From contig NZ_CANLRL010000010.1 in the NCBI RefSeq assembly GCF_947493595.1, positions 1-64,000 of the forward strand: 64,000 nt of DNA, written 5' to 3'. This DNA comes from an uncultured Shimia sp. (GTDB lineage: Bacteria; Pseudomonadota; Alphaproteobacteria; Rhodobacterales; Rhodobacteraceae). Shown one piece after another: positions 1-7,641 of the stretch. The notes beneath the pieces were generated by a model. The model searched no databases and was not told the origin of the DNA. It saw nothing but the letters and a program-made list of their open reading frames with translations. A program made the position numbers and the translations under genes. The first letter of the stretch is position 1; the number at the start of each line of letters is the position of its first letter.

Positions 1-712
1 TAATCAAACCAACCAGATGAGCCGAACTCTCTCTTAGTTTAGGCCGCCCTTGGTTCCAAAAACTCTGACGACGCACACACGTAAGTCGAACTTCAGGAAC
101 CTTTTCGGAATAACTTTTTAGCAGTTGTTGCTCGGGTCTTGGTGGTTGCCCCCACGTCTTCAACTTGGTATCGTCCCTATGACTGCTTCGAGGATGCACT
201 TGCAGCGAAAGTCTGCAATCCCTTCCAATGTGATTGATGATCATGTCCGCTTTGGGCCAAAAAGCGGGCATGGCACTAGTTGCGATCAAAGGCAGCTTTG
301 CCCGCATTGGAGCCATTCGGCATCCGAAGCAGCGAACGGCCGCTTCCCGCCCTCGTTGCCAAAGTCCAATTTTCGCTTTGGGCTGGAAACAGCCATTGAA
401 GCCCTTTCGGCAAACGACAGCTCCGTCCCGCACTGTTGACCTCCAACCCGCCAAAATGCTGCAGCCGTGCGCGAACGACCGGTTCGGTGACGCTGCGCTG
501 CAGCGACAGGCTTTGTCTCCAAAGGCAGGAATGGGCCGTCTGAAAGACTTTGCAAAACCCGCTTTCTGCGCATTGCCGCCATATGACTTTGGCGCAGCAA
601 CGTTCAATCGAGTTCTTCCGGACCTCAGAGGTGGTGCCGCAATTCGGTGATAAGTTGCCCGGTCAACATCGGGTTGTCGTTGTGGAGGGAGTGGTGGGTC
701 GGAGGATCCGTC
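1..712. other. Gene-free left edge with a non-coding repeat
   Basis: I see no convincing gene in this stretch. Short open frames are present, but none has a good ribosome binding site or a recognisable protein. Positions 243-360 carry a non-coding repeat, annotated separately, whose diverged sister copy lies at 11847-11962. The last bases (701-705, GGAGG) are the ribosome binding site of the recombinase gene. Positions 1-120 may be the tail of something cut by the window edge, but I cannot name it. Confidence 0.6.
243..360 (+). repeat. Non-coding dispersed repeat, copy A
   Basis: The element opens with ATGTCCGCTT. A hairpin at 244-253/261-270 has a 10-bp stem with one G-U pair and a 7-base loop. 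About 85 bases further on comes a GCAGCGAACG...CCGCTTCCCGCCC block (about 330-350). The same two landmarks, in the same order and similarly spaced, recur at 11847-11962. From memory, sequence of this kind is scattered through alphaproteobacterial genomes and gives rise to spurious predicted proteins beginning MSALGQK; this was not checked. No function can be stated. Confidence 0.5.
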
Positions 713-1345
713 ATGGAAACACCAAATTTACCTGCCATTCGCGCGCTACGCCCTGCCAAGAACAAAGGGCGGATCGTTGGTCAGAAGCGACCGCTCAAGC
801 CCAAACACGTTTGGGCGATCAGGGTGCGACTAGAGTTGGCTGAGAACCATCGCGACTTGGCGCTCTTTAATTTGGCCATCGACAGCAAGTTGCGCGGCTG
901 TGATCTGGTCAAAATGAAGGTTGTCGATGTCATGGCATCAGGTCAGATCAAGGAGCGCGCATCGGTTCTGCAAAGCAAAACGCAAAAACCTGTCCGCTTC
1001 GAAATCTCCGAAGGCACCCGCGCCTCACTCGAAAAGTGGATGCAAGACCCGCTGATGGTTGGATCCGCACACCTCTGGCCTGGCCGGTTTCACGAACGCC
1101 TTCATATCTCCACCCGCCAATATGCGCGGATCGTCCGTGACTGGGTGACGTCGATTGGCCTTGAGGCGAGCGCATACGGCACGCATTCGATGCGAAGGAC
1201 CAAGGTAACGCAAATCTACAAAAAGACGGGCAACCTTCGCGCAGTGCAGCTGCTGTTGGGCCATACGAAGATGGACAGCACTGTTCGATACCTCGGCGTC
1301 GAGCTTGAGGATGCCCTTGCGATTGCAGAGGCCATAGAAATCTAA
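713..1345 (+). CDS. Short tyrosine recombinase/integrase
   Basis: This is a 210-residue site-specific recombinase of the phage integrase family, which cuts and rejoins DNA through a tyrosine. The catalytic set is visible: arginine in SKLRGCDL, the H-x-x-R box in THSMRRTK, histidine in LLGHTK and the nucleophile tyrosine in TVRYLGV. The protein is about half the usual integrase length. It lacks most of the N-terminal SAM-like core-binding domain and is close to a catalytic domain alone. The start at 713 is chosen because GGAGG lies at 701-705; an in-frame ATG at 647 has no such site. No excisionase or phage genes lie nearby. A hairpin follows the stop codon. Whether it is active is unknown. 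Confidence 0.85.
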   Translation: METPNLPAIRALRPAKNKGRIVGQKRPLKPKHVWAIRVRLELAENHRDLALFNLAIDSKLRGCDLVKMKVVDVMASGQIKERASVLQSKTQKPVRFEISEGTRASLEKWMQDPLMVGSAHLWPGRFHERLHISTRQYARIVRDWVTSIGLEASAYGTHSMRRTKVTQIYKKTGNLRAVQLLLGHTKMDSTVRYLGVELEDALAIAEAIEI

Positions 1346-1350
1346 GTAAT

Positions 1351-1376
1351 CAGGGCCGTCTTCACTGACGGCCCTG
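1351..1376 (+). terminator. Hairpin after the recombinase gene
   Basis: CAGGGCCGTC (1351-1360) pairs perfectly with GACGGCCCTG (1367-1376) around a 6-base loop, five bases after the recombinase stop codon. There is no T-run on either side, so it is a weak candidate for intrinsic termination. It is followed by AGCGGACAT (1377-1385), the inverse of the ATGTCCGCT that opens repeat copy A. Confidence 0.5.
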
Positions 1377-1579
1377 AGCGGACATTCGAGCTTGTTGCGG
1401 CGGATATCGGCTTTGAGCACACAATGACCGATGCTGCGCAGAACACGAATGGCGATCACGCTTCTGATTGGTTGCAGGATACGTTACACGTCTGTCTGGC
1501 AAAACCGCTCAGTTTCATCCTGCAAGTCAAATTTGCGCAGGCATGTAGCGCTGTTCAATTGAGGGGCGGATTTTTTTGT

Positions 1580-1912
1580 TTATGGCAAAAAGAAAACCTG
1601 CTCCATTCCTGCCCACCACTCTTCGTCTTTGCGCGTGTCCAGAGGTCGCTGCATCGGACCGCAAACTTGCCACCAATCTTGAGTGGCCTCATGCTCCGAA
1701 ATAGCCGCCATATCCGCTTCAAAATCAGAGCCGGTGTATTCCCAGTAACTGAACATCAGGTTCTCAGGTTCACGCAGGAAAATTGAATAATTGGAGATGT
1801 TGGACTGCTTTAGACGAGCCAAAACATCAGGCCAAACCTCCGCATGAAGCTGTTTGTATTCTGCGATATTTTCTGGAGCGATCCCAATCACCATTCCCAT
1901 GCGTTGTACCAT
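1580..1912 (-). CDS. RhaM/FucU-like sugar mutarotase
   Basis: The product is 110 residues and belongs to the L-rhamnose mutarotase family, which interconverts the alpha and beta anomers of a sugar in the cytoplasm. Family features are the YKQLHAEVWPDVL segment near residue 20, with the expected histidine, and the tryptophan pair in TQDWWQV. It is the last gene of the catabolic operon, seven bases after the lactonase gene. Mutarotases of this family occur in both L-rhamnose and L-fucose clusters, so the substrate is not fixed by family. Because the next enzyme oxidises the sugar at C1, supplying the right anomer is a sensible role. Confidence 0.85.
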   Translation of the reverse strand: MVQRMGMVIGIAPENIAEYKQLHAEVWPDVLARLKQSNISNYSIFLREPENLMFSYWEYTGSDFEADMAAISEHEATQDWWQVCGPMQRPLDTRKDEEWWAGMEQVFFLP

Positions 1913-1919
1913 TTTAATC

Positions 1920-2768
1920 CTAATCCTTGCGGGGGCCTTTCAGGCCGTAAAAAGCCTGGGCGTTGCCACCCATGATCTTGGCACGATCCACTGCGGAGAC
2001 CTTGCTCAATAGCGTGTCGACGGTGCCACGCCAGTCCGTGTAAGTGCTGGCGAGATTGACCACAGGCCAATCGCTTCCAAACAGAGTTTTGTCAGGGCCA
2101 AAAAACTGCAAAACATGTGCTGCAAATGGTGCCAGGTCGGACATCGTCCAAGCCGGTCCAATTTCGGTGACCAGTCCGGACAGTTTGCAATGCACATTTG
2201 GCAATTCAGCCAAGCGGCGCATGCCCTGCATCCATTCTGTATCCGGCGTCCGCGCGCCACCCATCTTCGGTTTGGCAATGTGATCTATCACAATAGGCAA
2301 ACTTGGGTGCAATCTTGCAATTTGACTGATGGGTTCCAGATGACGTGGTTGGATCAGCGCGTCAAAACACAGCCCCAGATCAGCCATGTGAGACAAGGCG
2401 GGGGCAACCGTGTCACTCAAAATCCATCCCGTTTCTTCTATGTTTTGCAGCATCGGGCGAAGGCCCTTGAGGGTGGAATTCTGTTGCAGCCGATCAATCA
2501 CTTTCGGAGCATCTGGCACAGCGAGATCGACCCACCCGACCACACCAGCCACCCAATCCACTTCGCTGGCAATTTGCAAAAGGAACTCGGTCTCAGCGAC
2601 AGTGTCCGTAGCTTGCACAAGCACCGTGCGATCAACGCCGGCAGCCGCAAGAAGCGGTGCCAGGTCGGCTGGTTCAAAATCGCGGAAAATGTCTGCGACG
2701 GTTTCATTCGGCCACGGGTAGTCGCCCCGTTTGAGCTTCCAGAAATGCTGATGGGCGTCAATGATCAT
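1920..2768 (-). CDS. Amidohydrolase-family sugar lactonase
   Basis: This 282-residue protein belongs to the amidohydrolase-2 (COG3618) family, which includes L-fuconolactonase and L-rhamnonolactonase. The metal-site motif DAHQHFW is at residues 4-10, DHIAKP lies mid-protein, and LFGSDWPV is near the C-terminus. The expected reaction opens the sugar-acid lactone made by the neighbouring aldo/keto reductase. Its start overlaps the end of the reductase gene by four bases (ATGA), which suggests translational coupling. Related family members act on pyrone or aromatic substrates, but the operon context favours a sugar lactone. Confidence 0.85.
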   Translation of the reverse strand: MIIDAHQHFWKLKRGDYPWPNETVADIFRDFEPADLAPLLAAAGVDRTVLVQATDTVAETEFLLQIASEVDWVAGVVGWVDLAVPDAPKVIDRLQQNSTLKGLRPMLQNIEETGWILSDTVAPALSHMADLGLCFDALIQPRHLEPISQIARLHPSLPIVIDHIAKPKMGGARTPDTEWMQGMRRLAELPNVHCKLSGLVTEIGPAWTMSDLAPFAAHVLQFFGPDKTLFGSDWPVVNLASTYTDWRGTVDTLLSKVSAVDRAKIMGGNAQAFYGLKGPRKD

Positions 2769-3730
2769 TGGTCAGCTGCAATCATGCCATGGGTGATGAG
2801 GTCGTCCCACAGCGCGGCTGGCACAGGCGCATTGAACTGGGCGATGTTGCGCTTCAGCGAGGTCGCTTTGCTTGTTCCGATCAACGTAGACGCCACAAGC
2901 GGATGCTGGTCCGGATATTGAAGGGCCGCGGCGGGCAACGCGGTGTCATGCTGCGCGCACACAGCCTCAATGTTGGCGACTTTTTCCAAGATTTCAGGGG
3001 ACGCAGGCGCATAGTTGTAATGCGCTCCGGAACGGGGGCCTGTGGCCAAAATTCCAGAGTTAAAGACCCCACCAATCACCAGCCGCACGTTGTGTTGACG
3101 CAGTAGTGGAAAGAGCCGAATACGTGCCGACTGGTCCAACAAGGTGTACCGTCCGGCCAGTAAGATCAGGTCCATCTCGAACTGCCCCAGCAACTCCTCG
3201 CAGATTTCCACCGTATTGACGCCGAGACCAACGGCCTTCACGGTGCCATCAGCTTTGAGTTCTTCCAGCGCCTTTACACCAGACTCAAGCAACTGCGCAC
3301 GGTGATGATTTGTGTCTGTGCCCGCGTCGGGGTCCCCAATGTCATGCACAAACAGGATATCGATGCGGTTCAACCCAAGCCGCTGAAAACTGTCCTCGAC
3401 CGACCGCATAATGCCGTCATACGTGAAATCGAAGTGTTGCTTGAGCGGCCAAGCGTTGTGAAAGCCATTGATGACCTCTGGCGGATCGCTGTCGGGTGTC
3501 AGAACACGCCCAACTTTGGTGGAAAGCACCCAACCGTCTCGATCGCGCAAGAAATTCCCAAGCAGACCTTCAGACGCGCCATTTCCATAGTGGGGCGCGG
3601 TGTCATAGTACCGAATGCCGTTGTCCCACGCGCTGGTGAGAACATCCTGAACAGCGGAATGGCTGACGGGGCGGTAGAGGCCTGCGAGAGCGGCTGTGCC
3701 AAGAGCCAGGCGATGAGTGTCATTGAGCAT
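2765..3730 (-). CDS. Aldo/keto reductase, probable aldose 1-dehydrogenase
   Basis: This 321-residue TIM-barrel oxidoreductase is of the D-threo-aldose 1-dehydrogenase (L-fucose/L-galactose dehydrogenase) type. Catalytic tetrad positions can be read: Asp and Tyr in YYDTAPHYG, Lys in STKVGR and His in LFVHD. The predicted reaction is NAD(P)+-dependent oxidation of an aldose at C1 to the lactone, which is the entry step of a non-phosphorylating pathway. It lies between the UxaA-type dehydratase gene (10-base gap) and the lactonase gene (4-base overlap). The substrate is inferred. L-fucose is favoured because this family with a COG3618 lactonase is the usual L-fucose oxidation pair. Confidence 0.85.
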   Translation of the reverse strand: MLNDTHRLALGTAALAGLYRPVSHSAVQDVLTSAWDNGIRYYDTAPHYGNGASEGLLGNFLRDRDGWVLSTKVGRVLTPDSDPPEVINGFHNAWPLKQHFDFTYDGIMRSVEDSFQRLGLNRIDILFVHDIGDPDAGTDTNHHRAQLLESGVKALEELKADGTVKAVGLGVNTVEICEELLGQFEMDLILLAGRYTLLDQSARIRLFPLLRQHNVRLVIGGVFNSGILATGPRSGAHYNYAPASPEILEKVANIEAVCAQHDTALPAAALQYPDQHPLVASTLIGTSKATSLKRNIAQFNAPVPAALWDDLITHGMIAADQ

Positions 3731-3740
3731 TGAAATGGCC

Positions 3741-4937
3741 TTAGTTGGGATGACATCCGGGCTCCGCCGGAGCCGCGGTTTTATAGGTCAGGACAAATTC
3801 AACATGGCCCAGGTCTTCGGATGCGGTGGTTTGGCCCTGACCAAGCGCCACCAGCTTTTGGACAATCTCCGCACCGACATCTTGCAACGTCGTTCCACCG
3901 TCCAATATCCGACCCGCATTTACGTCCATATCGCCGGACATGCGGTCATAGGTTTCGGGGTTGGCGCAAACTTTGAGGACCGGTGAAATGGCCGACCCGA
4001 CCACCGACCCCCGCCCGGTGACAAAGATCACAACGTGTGCGCCGCAAGAGATCAGTTCAATGATTTCAGCGTTGTCATTGATGTTTGGATAGCCATACTT
4101 CGGTGGTCCGTCCGGCACGACATCCAAAAGGTACAGCCCGCCCGCGGGGGCAGTTTGGGCGGGGCGGAGGATACCCGCTATTTTGCTTTGACCCGACTTG
4201 GCATAGGCGCCAAGTGATTTTTCCTCGATGGTCGATAGTCCGCCGGTGGCATTGCCGTTGGAAAAAGACCCGTAGCCCATTGCTTCATAATACTTGGCCG
4301 CTTTGTCTACCGAAGCGATGATCGCAGGGCGCAGCGCCTCATCGGCAACCCGATCCGCCATGACATGTTCACAGCCGATCAGCTCACCGGTTTCCTCGAA
4401 AATGCAGGTTGCGCCCGCTTGGACTAACATATCAAAAGCCACGCCAGCAGCTGGGTTTCCGGTGATGCCAGATGTGGCGTCAGAGCCCCCACAAATGGTG
4501 CCAATCACCAGCTCAGACACCGCCATCTCGACCTTTGGTTGAGCCATGATTTGAGCATGGGTCAGTTTGATCCAGTCCTGTCCAGCCTTAACTGCGGGAC
4601 CGGTCCCTCCTACGTCTTGAATGGTGATGATATCCACTGGGCGACCTGAGGCACGGATGACCTCTGCCAATTGGGTCTTTTTGAAATTTTCACATCCGAG
4701 CGACACGAGCTGAACAGCCCCAACATTTGGGTGCGTACACAGGGCGGCCATCATGTCCTGACCGTAGTCTGATGGAAAACAGCCGGAAAATCCCACAACC
4801 TGCACGTCCCCATCCGGAAAAGGTCGGGCGATCTGCTTGCAGACGTGGTGCGCGCATTCCACCAGATACGCAACCAACACAACGTTGCGAATACCCTTCC
4901 TGCCGTCTTTGCGCGGCCAAGCCATCATAGCGGTCAT
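3741..4937 (-). CDS. UxaA-family sugar-acid dehydratase, large (C-terminal) part
   Basis: The 398-residue product matches the catalytic C-terminal region of altronate/galactarate dehydratases (UxaA/GarD superfamily). These are iron-dependent enzymes that remove water from an aldonate to give a 2-keto-3-deoxy acid. Family signatures are the SLGCENFK, GTICGGSD and GCEHVMADR segments, with conserved cysteines and histidine. The N-terminal SAF domain is a separate gene three bases upstream (4941-5240). In this operon it would dehydrate the acid released by the lactonase. That job is done by enolase-superfamily enzymes in the best-known L-fucose pathways, so its use here is notable. Confidence 0.85.
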   Translation of the reverse strand: MTAMMAWPRKDGRKGIRNVVLVAYLVECAHHVCKQIARPFPDGDVQVVGFSGCFPSDYGQDMMAALCTHPNVGAVQLVSLGCENFKKTQLAEVIRASGRPVDIITIQDVGGTGPAVKAGQDWIKLTHAQIMAQPKVEMAVSELVIGTICGGSDATSGITGNPAAGVAFDMLVQAGATCIFEETGELIGCEHVMADRVADEALRPAIIASVDKAAKYYEAMGYGSFSNGNATGGLSTIEEKSLGAYAKSGQSKIAGILRPAQTAPAGGLYLLDVVPDGPPKYGYPNINDNAEIIELISCGAHVVIFVTGRGSVVGSAISPVLKVCANPETYDRMSGDMDVNAGRILDGGTTLQDVGAEIVQKLVALGQGQTTASEDLGHVEFVLTYKTAAPAEPGCHPN

Positions 4938-4940
4938 CGG

Positions 4941-5240
4941 TTACTCCATCACCTCAACTTGGGTGTATCGGCTGGTCAGGTTGTGAACATGCACATGTGC
5001 GCCGAGCGGAATGTCCGCCGCTGCAAACCCAATGGGAAAGCCGTACTTCACGATATCTCGCCCTGCGGGGATGTCCTCTGCGGCCAGCTTGTGACCAAGA
5101 CCCAGGGTCTGGGGTACAAAGACCTCCAGCCCGGACAGACGAATGTGTTCGCCAGCCTGAATGGTCGATTTTAGCACGACGATATTGTCACCTTCGGCAA
5201 GCGTCATAACACGGGGATCGTTTGATGGCTGTCGAGTCAT
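4941..5240 (-). CDS. UxaA-family dehydratase, small SAF-domain subunit
   Basis: This 99-residue protein corresponds to the N-terminal SAF domain of altronate/galactarate dehydratases and should pair with the large subunit encoded three bases downstream. Visible segments include PAGRDIVKYGFPIG and the histidine-rich IPLGAHVHVHNL. The start at 5240 is chosen because its ATG overlaps the TGA of the regulator gene as ATGA, a typical coupled start. Longer in-frame starts would lie deep inside the regulator gene and give a non-conserved, cysteine-rich leader. The family role is assembly of, or substrate access to, the dehydratase; the exact substrate is inferred from context only. Confidence 0.85.
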   Translation of the reverse strand: MTRQPSNDPRVMTLAEGDNIVVLKSTIQAGEHIRLSGLEVFVPQTLGLGHKLAAEDIPAGRDIVKYGFPIGFAAADIPLGAHVHVHNLTSRYTQVEVME

Positions 5241-6139
5241 GTTTCGTTGTCCCATGTCACACTGCGCAGAAGTGTTGTTCGTGCGGCATTCAAGTGCGTC
5301 TGAAAGAGATCCAAGGCACTTTGTTTGTCGCCGGCCTCCAACGCACGTATCACCGCTAGGTGCTGTTGAGCGGCAACAAGGTTGCGCTCGTGTTCGTCTT
5401 GTTTGTTCCACCGGTAGTGGTAGTGGAAAATCACGGAAACCAGCTCAAAGAAGTCGTCGATAAACCTGTTCCCAAGACCGTCGAGCAGAATCCTATGAAA
5501 CTGCTCGTCCAGACGCGGGAAGTTCAAAAATTCGGCGTCGATATTGCGAATGATACTCTCGTGAGCCTTATCGAGCGCAACCAGCTGCGCAAACCTTGTC
5601 GAGTCCGGTCCAGCATCAAGCAAGGCCTGAAAGGCGCGCTGCTCAAACATCTCCCGCACATCAAAAAGTTCGATGGCAAAATCCTGTGTAAAGCCTCTCA
5701 GCACCCAATGCCGGTTGGGTTCTTTCTCAATCAATCCAAAACGAGAAAACTTAATCAGGCACTCCCGGAGCACCGACGCACTTGCGCCAAATTCCCTCAC
5801 CATCTCGCTCTCATGCAAAATTGTCCCCGGCTTTAGATCCCCCCCAAGGATGTATTCCATGAATTGAGTTTCAACGCGCTCGCTGGTCGAAAGCGTCTCT
5901 TCTTTGGCAAAATAATCTGCCGCAACCGGTTTTCGCAGAACGGTTTTGGTGCGCCCAGACCATTGAATGATGCCGCTTTCATTCAATTGCGCCAGCACAG
6001 CACGCACCGTGGTCCGACTGATGCCGAGGCGCTGAGTCAATTCAACTTCGGACGGCAATGTATCCTCGATTGGCAACGCCGCCACAAAATCCAAGCTGCG
6101 GTTGAGGCTGTCTTTGTAAGTCGAATTGTCACGTGACAT
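5237..6139 (-). CDS. GntR-family regulator with two winged-helix regions and an FCD domain
   Basis: This is a 300-residue transcription factor. A GntR-type winged helix is readable at about residues 25-75 (LPSEVELTQRLGISRTTVRA). A second region at about 88-150 has the same pattern (PGTILHESEMVREFGAS, SVLRECLIKFSRFGLI). An FCD ligand-sensing domain follows to the C-terminus, with metal-site-like residues in LFDVREMFE, DEQFHRIL and HLAVIRALE. Ordinary FadR/FCD regulators are about 240 residues with one DNA-binding domain. The gene sits inside the operon between the aldolase and dehydratase genes, so it is probably autoregulated. The inverted repeat at 11604-11627 is a candidate operator. The ligand is probably a pathway intermediate. 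Confidence 0.85.
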   Translation of the reverse strand: MSRDNSTYKDSLNRSLDFVAALPIEDTLPSEVELTQRLGISRTTVRAVLAQLNESGIIQWSGRTKTVLRKPVAADYFAKEETLSTSERVETQFMEYILGGDLKPGTILHESEMVREFGASASVLRECLIKFSRFGLIEKEPNRHWVLRGFTQDFAIELFDVREMFEQRAFQALLDAGPDSTRFAQLVALDKAHESIIRNIDAEFLNFPRLDEQFHRILLDGLGNRFIDDFFELVSVIFHYHYRWNKQDEHERNLVAAQQHLAVIRALEAGDKQSALDLFQTHLNAARTTLLRSVTWDNET

Positions 6140-6179
6140 GAAATGGCTCTGTTTGTTTTTAAAAGATTAAGTAACTGTC

Positions 6180-6851
6180 TTACATCACGCCGAATGTTGC
6201 AAAGGCGTCTTGTGTCGACATGCCGTTCTTTATCGCTTTGGAGACGTCGTTCTCGGTGGCGACTTTAATCAACGCATCCTCGATGGCTTGGCTTTCAACC
6301 TCTTGCGGGATGATTAGAACCCCCTCGTCATCGGCAAAGATCAGATCACCGGATTGCACATCGACACCCTCAACGGAAATCGGCACTCGATAGTCCAGAA
6401 CCTTGCCGCGTACCCCTTGATCCTGCGCATACGCGCCGCGTGAGAATGTTGGAAAACCAAGGCGTCTTATTTCATCGGTATCGCGGATAAATCCGTCCAG
6501 TATTGCGCCGGCTGCTTTCAACTGCAGAGCACGAGTAGACATCAACCCTCCCCAAAGCGCGTATTCAAAAGAAGCACCAGAAGCGATGTAGATCTCATCT
6601 TCTTTGAGGTCATCCAAGGCTTCGAACATAAGGCCAAATGGTTTTGCTGTCAGCGGCCCATGACCGTGGCCCTCGAGGTAATCCGCCTCCAAGACCGTCA
6701 TGGCGCGTCCGGTGAGTTTGGTGCCACTGACCAGCGGTTTGATGGGTTGCGGCAGAAACTGCTTACGATACCCCAACACGTCCAGAACGTCGCCAATCAC
6801 CGCAGTGAACAGCTTTTCTTTCATTATAGAAAACAGCTCTTTGTCGGTCAT
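6180..6851 (-). CDS. RraA-type aldolase (HMG/CHA aldolase family)
   Basis: This 223-residue protein belongs to the RraA / 4-hydroxy-4-methyl-2-oxoglutarate aldolase family. Members with the R-D pair seen here (GFIRDTDE, about residue 130) are metal-dependent aldolases that release pyruvate; RraA itself inhibits RNase E. A ribosome binding site, GGAGGG, lies six bases before the ATG at 6851, which fixes the start. In this operon the likely job is cleaving a 2-keto-3-deoxy sugar acid to pyruvate and an aldehyde (lactaldehyde if the sugar is a 6-deoxyhexose). The operon location makes an RNase E inhibitor role unlikely. The substrate is inferred. Confidence 0.8.
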   Translation of the reverse strand: MTDKELFSIMKEKLFTAVIGDVLDVLGYRKQFLPQPIKPLVSGTKLTGRAMTVLEADYLEGHGHGPLTAKPFGLMFEALDDLKEDEIYIASGASFEYALWGGLMSTRALQLKAAGAILDGFIRDTDEIRRLGFPTFSRGAYAQDQGVRGKVLDYRVPISVEGVDVQSGDLIFADDEGVLIIPQEVESQAIEDALIKVATENDVSKAIKNGMSTQDAFATFGVM

Positions 6852-6861
6852 TTTGCCCTCC

Positions 6862-7641
6862 TCAAAACCCAGTTGCTCCGCCGCCGTCCACAAGCAGCAC
6901 CTGCCCGGTCACATACTTCGCAGCGGGCGCGCACAGAAAGGCGCAGGCCCATCCGATATCTTCCGGATCGCCCAGTGTGCCCATGGGAATGCGCCCCATG
7001 ATCTTTGCCTTACGCTCCGGGTCGCCTTTGGTGGCGGTGCGGAAAACGTCGGTGTCGATCCAACCCGGCGCGACCCCGTTCACACGAATACCGCTTTGGG
7101 CAAATTCTGCGGACAGAGCGCGGATCACGCCGTTGATTGCAGTTTTGGAGATTGTGTAGCCGGACACATTGGGCTGTCCAATGTAGGCGGTCATCGAGGA
7201 AATGAAGAGAACAGACCCTTTGGTTCCCGCTTTCAACATGCTGTCCATGATGGCACGGCTCAATTCCAAGGCACCGCGTACATGCACATCAAACACACTG
7301 TCAAAGTCGCCGAGATCAGACTCTATGAACGGCTTTTTGATAGTGTTGCCTGCATTATTCACCAAAATATCAAAAGACCCGTGATCAGCGTGCAATTGGG
7401 CTGCAGCGGCAGGAATGGCCGTAATATCCGTCAAATCCAGCACCTGATACCGCGTGCCCATGCCAATCTCAGCACAAGCGTCCCGCAGCACGTCTTCGCG
7501 CCGACCGGCAATCACCACCTTGGCACCACTTTGCGCAAGGCTTGTTGCGATGGCTTTTCCCAATCCAGTGCCGCCACCGGTCACCAGCGCGGTTTGTCCG
7601 CTCAAGCCGTATTGTTCTGTGAGGCAGGTTGCGTCAGTCAT
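6862..7641 (-). CDS. SDR-family oxidoreductase
   Basis: This 259-residue classical short-chain dehydrogenase has the cofactor loop TGGGTGLG (about residues 21-28), NNAG, a catalytic Ser in FISS, and Tyr-Lys in YTISK. Close in style to gluconate 5-dehydrogenase and 2-keto-3-deoxy-L-fuconate dehydrogenase proteins, it probably oxidises or reduces a hydroxyl of a sugar acid. Its start overlaps the end of the zinc dehydrogenase gene by eight bases, and it is followed after 10 bases by the aldolase gene. In Xanthomonas-type L-fucose catabolism an SDR oxidises 2-keto-3-deoxyfuconate, but the hydrolase that should follow is not in this operon. Its exact step is therefore open. Confidence 0.85.
   Translation of the reverse strand: MTDATCLTEQYGLSGQTALVTGGGTGLGKAIATSLAQSGAKVVIAGRREDVLRDACAEIGMGTRYQVLDLTDITAIPAAAAQLHADHGSFDILVNNAGNTIKKPFIESDLGDFDSVFDVHVRGALELSRAIMDSMLKAGTKGSVLFISSMTAYIGQPNVSGYTISKTAINGVIRALSAEFAQSGIRVNGVAPGWIDTDVFRTATKGDPERKAKIMGRIPMGTLGDPEDIGWACAFLCAPAAKYVTGQVLLVDGGGATGF

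Noticed and set aside
1-120. Left edge as the tail of an insertion sequence.
   Set aside because: It has a familiar look but no transposase coding sequence or inverted repeat is visible within the window.
230-650. Open frames over the left-edge repeat that could be called small proteins (one begins MMIMSALGQK).
   Set aside because: They lie on a repeated non-coding element, have no ribosome binding site and match a known type of spurious prediction.
6140-6179. TGTTTTTAAAAG before the GntR gene as a second operator.
   Set aside because: It resembles only one half of the 11604-11627 repeat and the gap is just 40 bases inside the operon.
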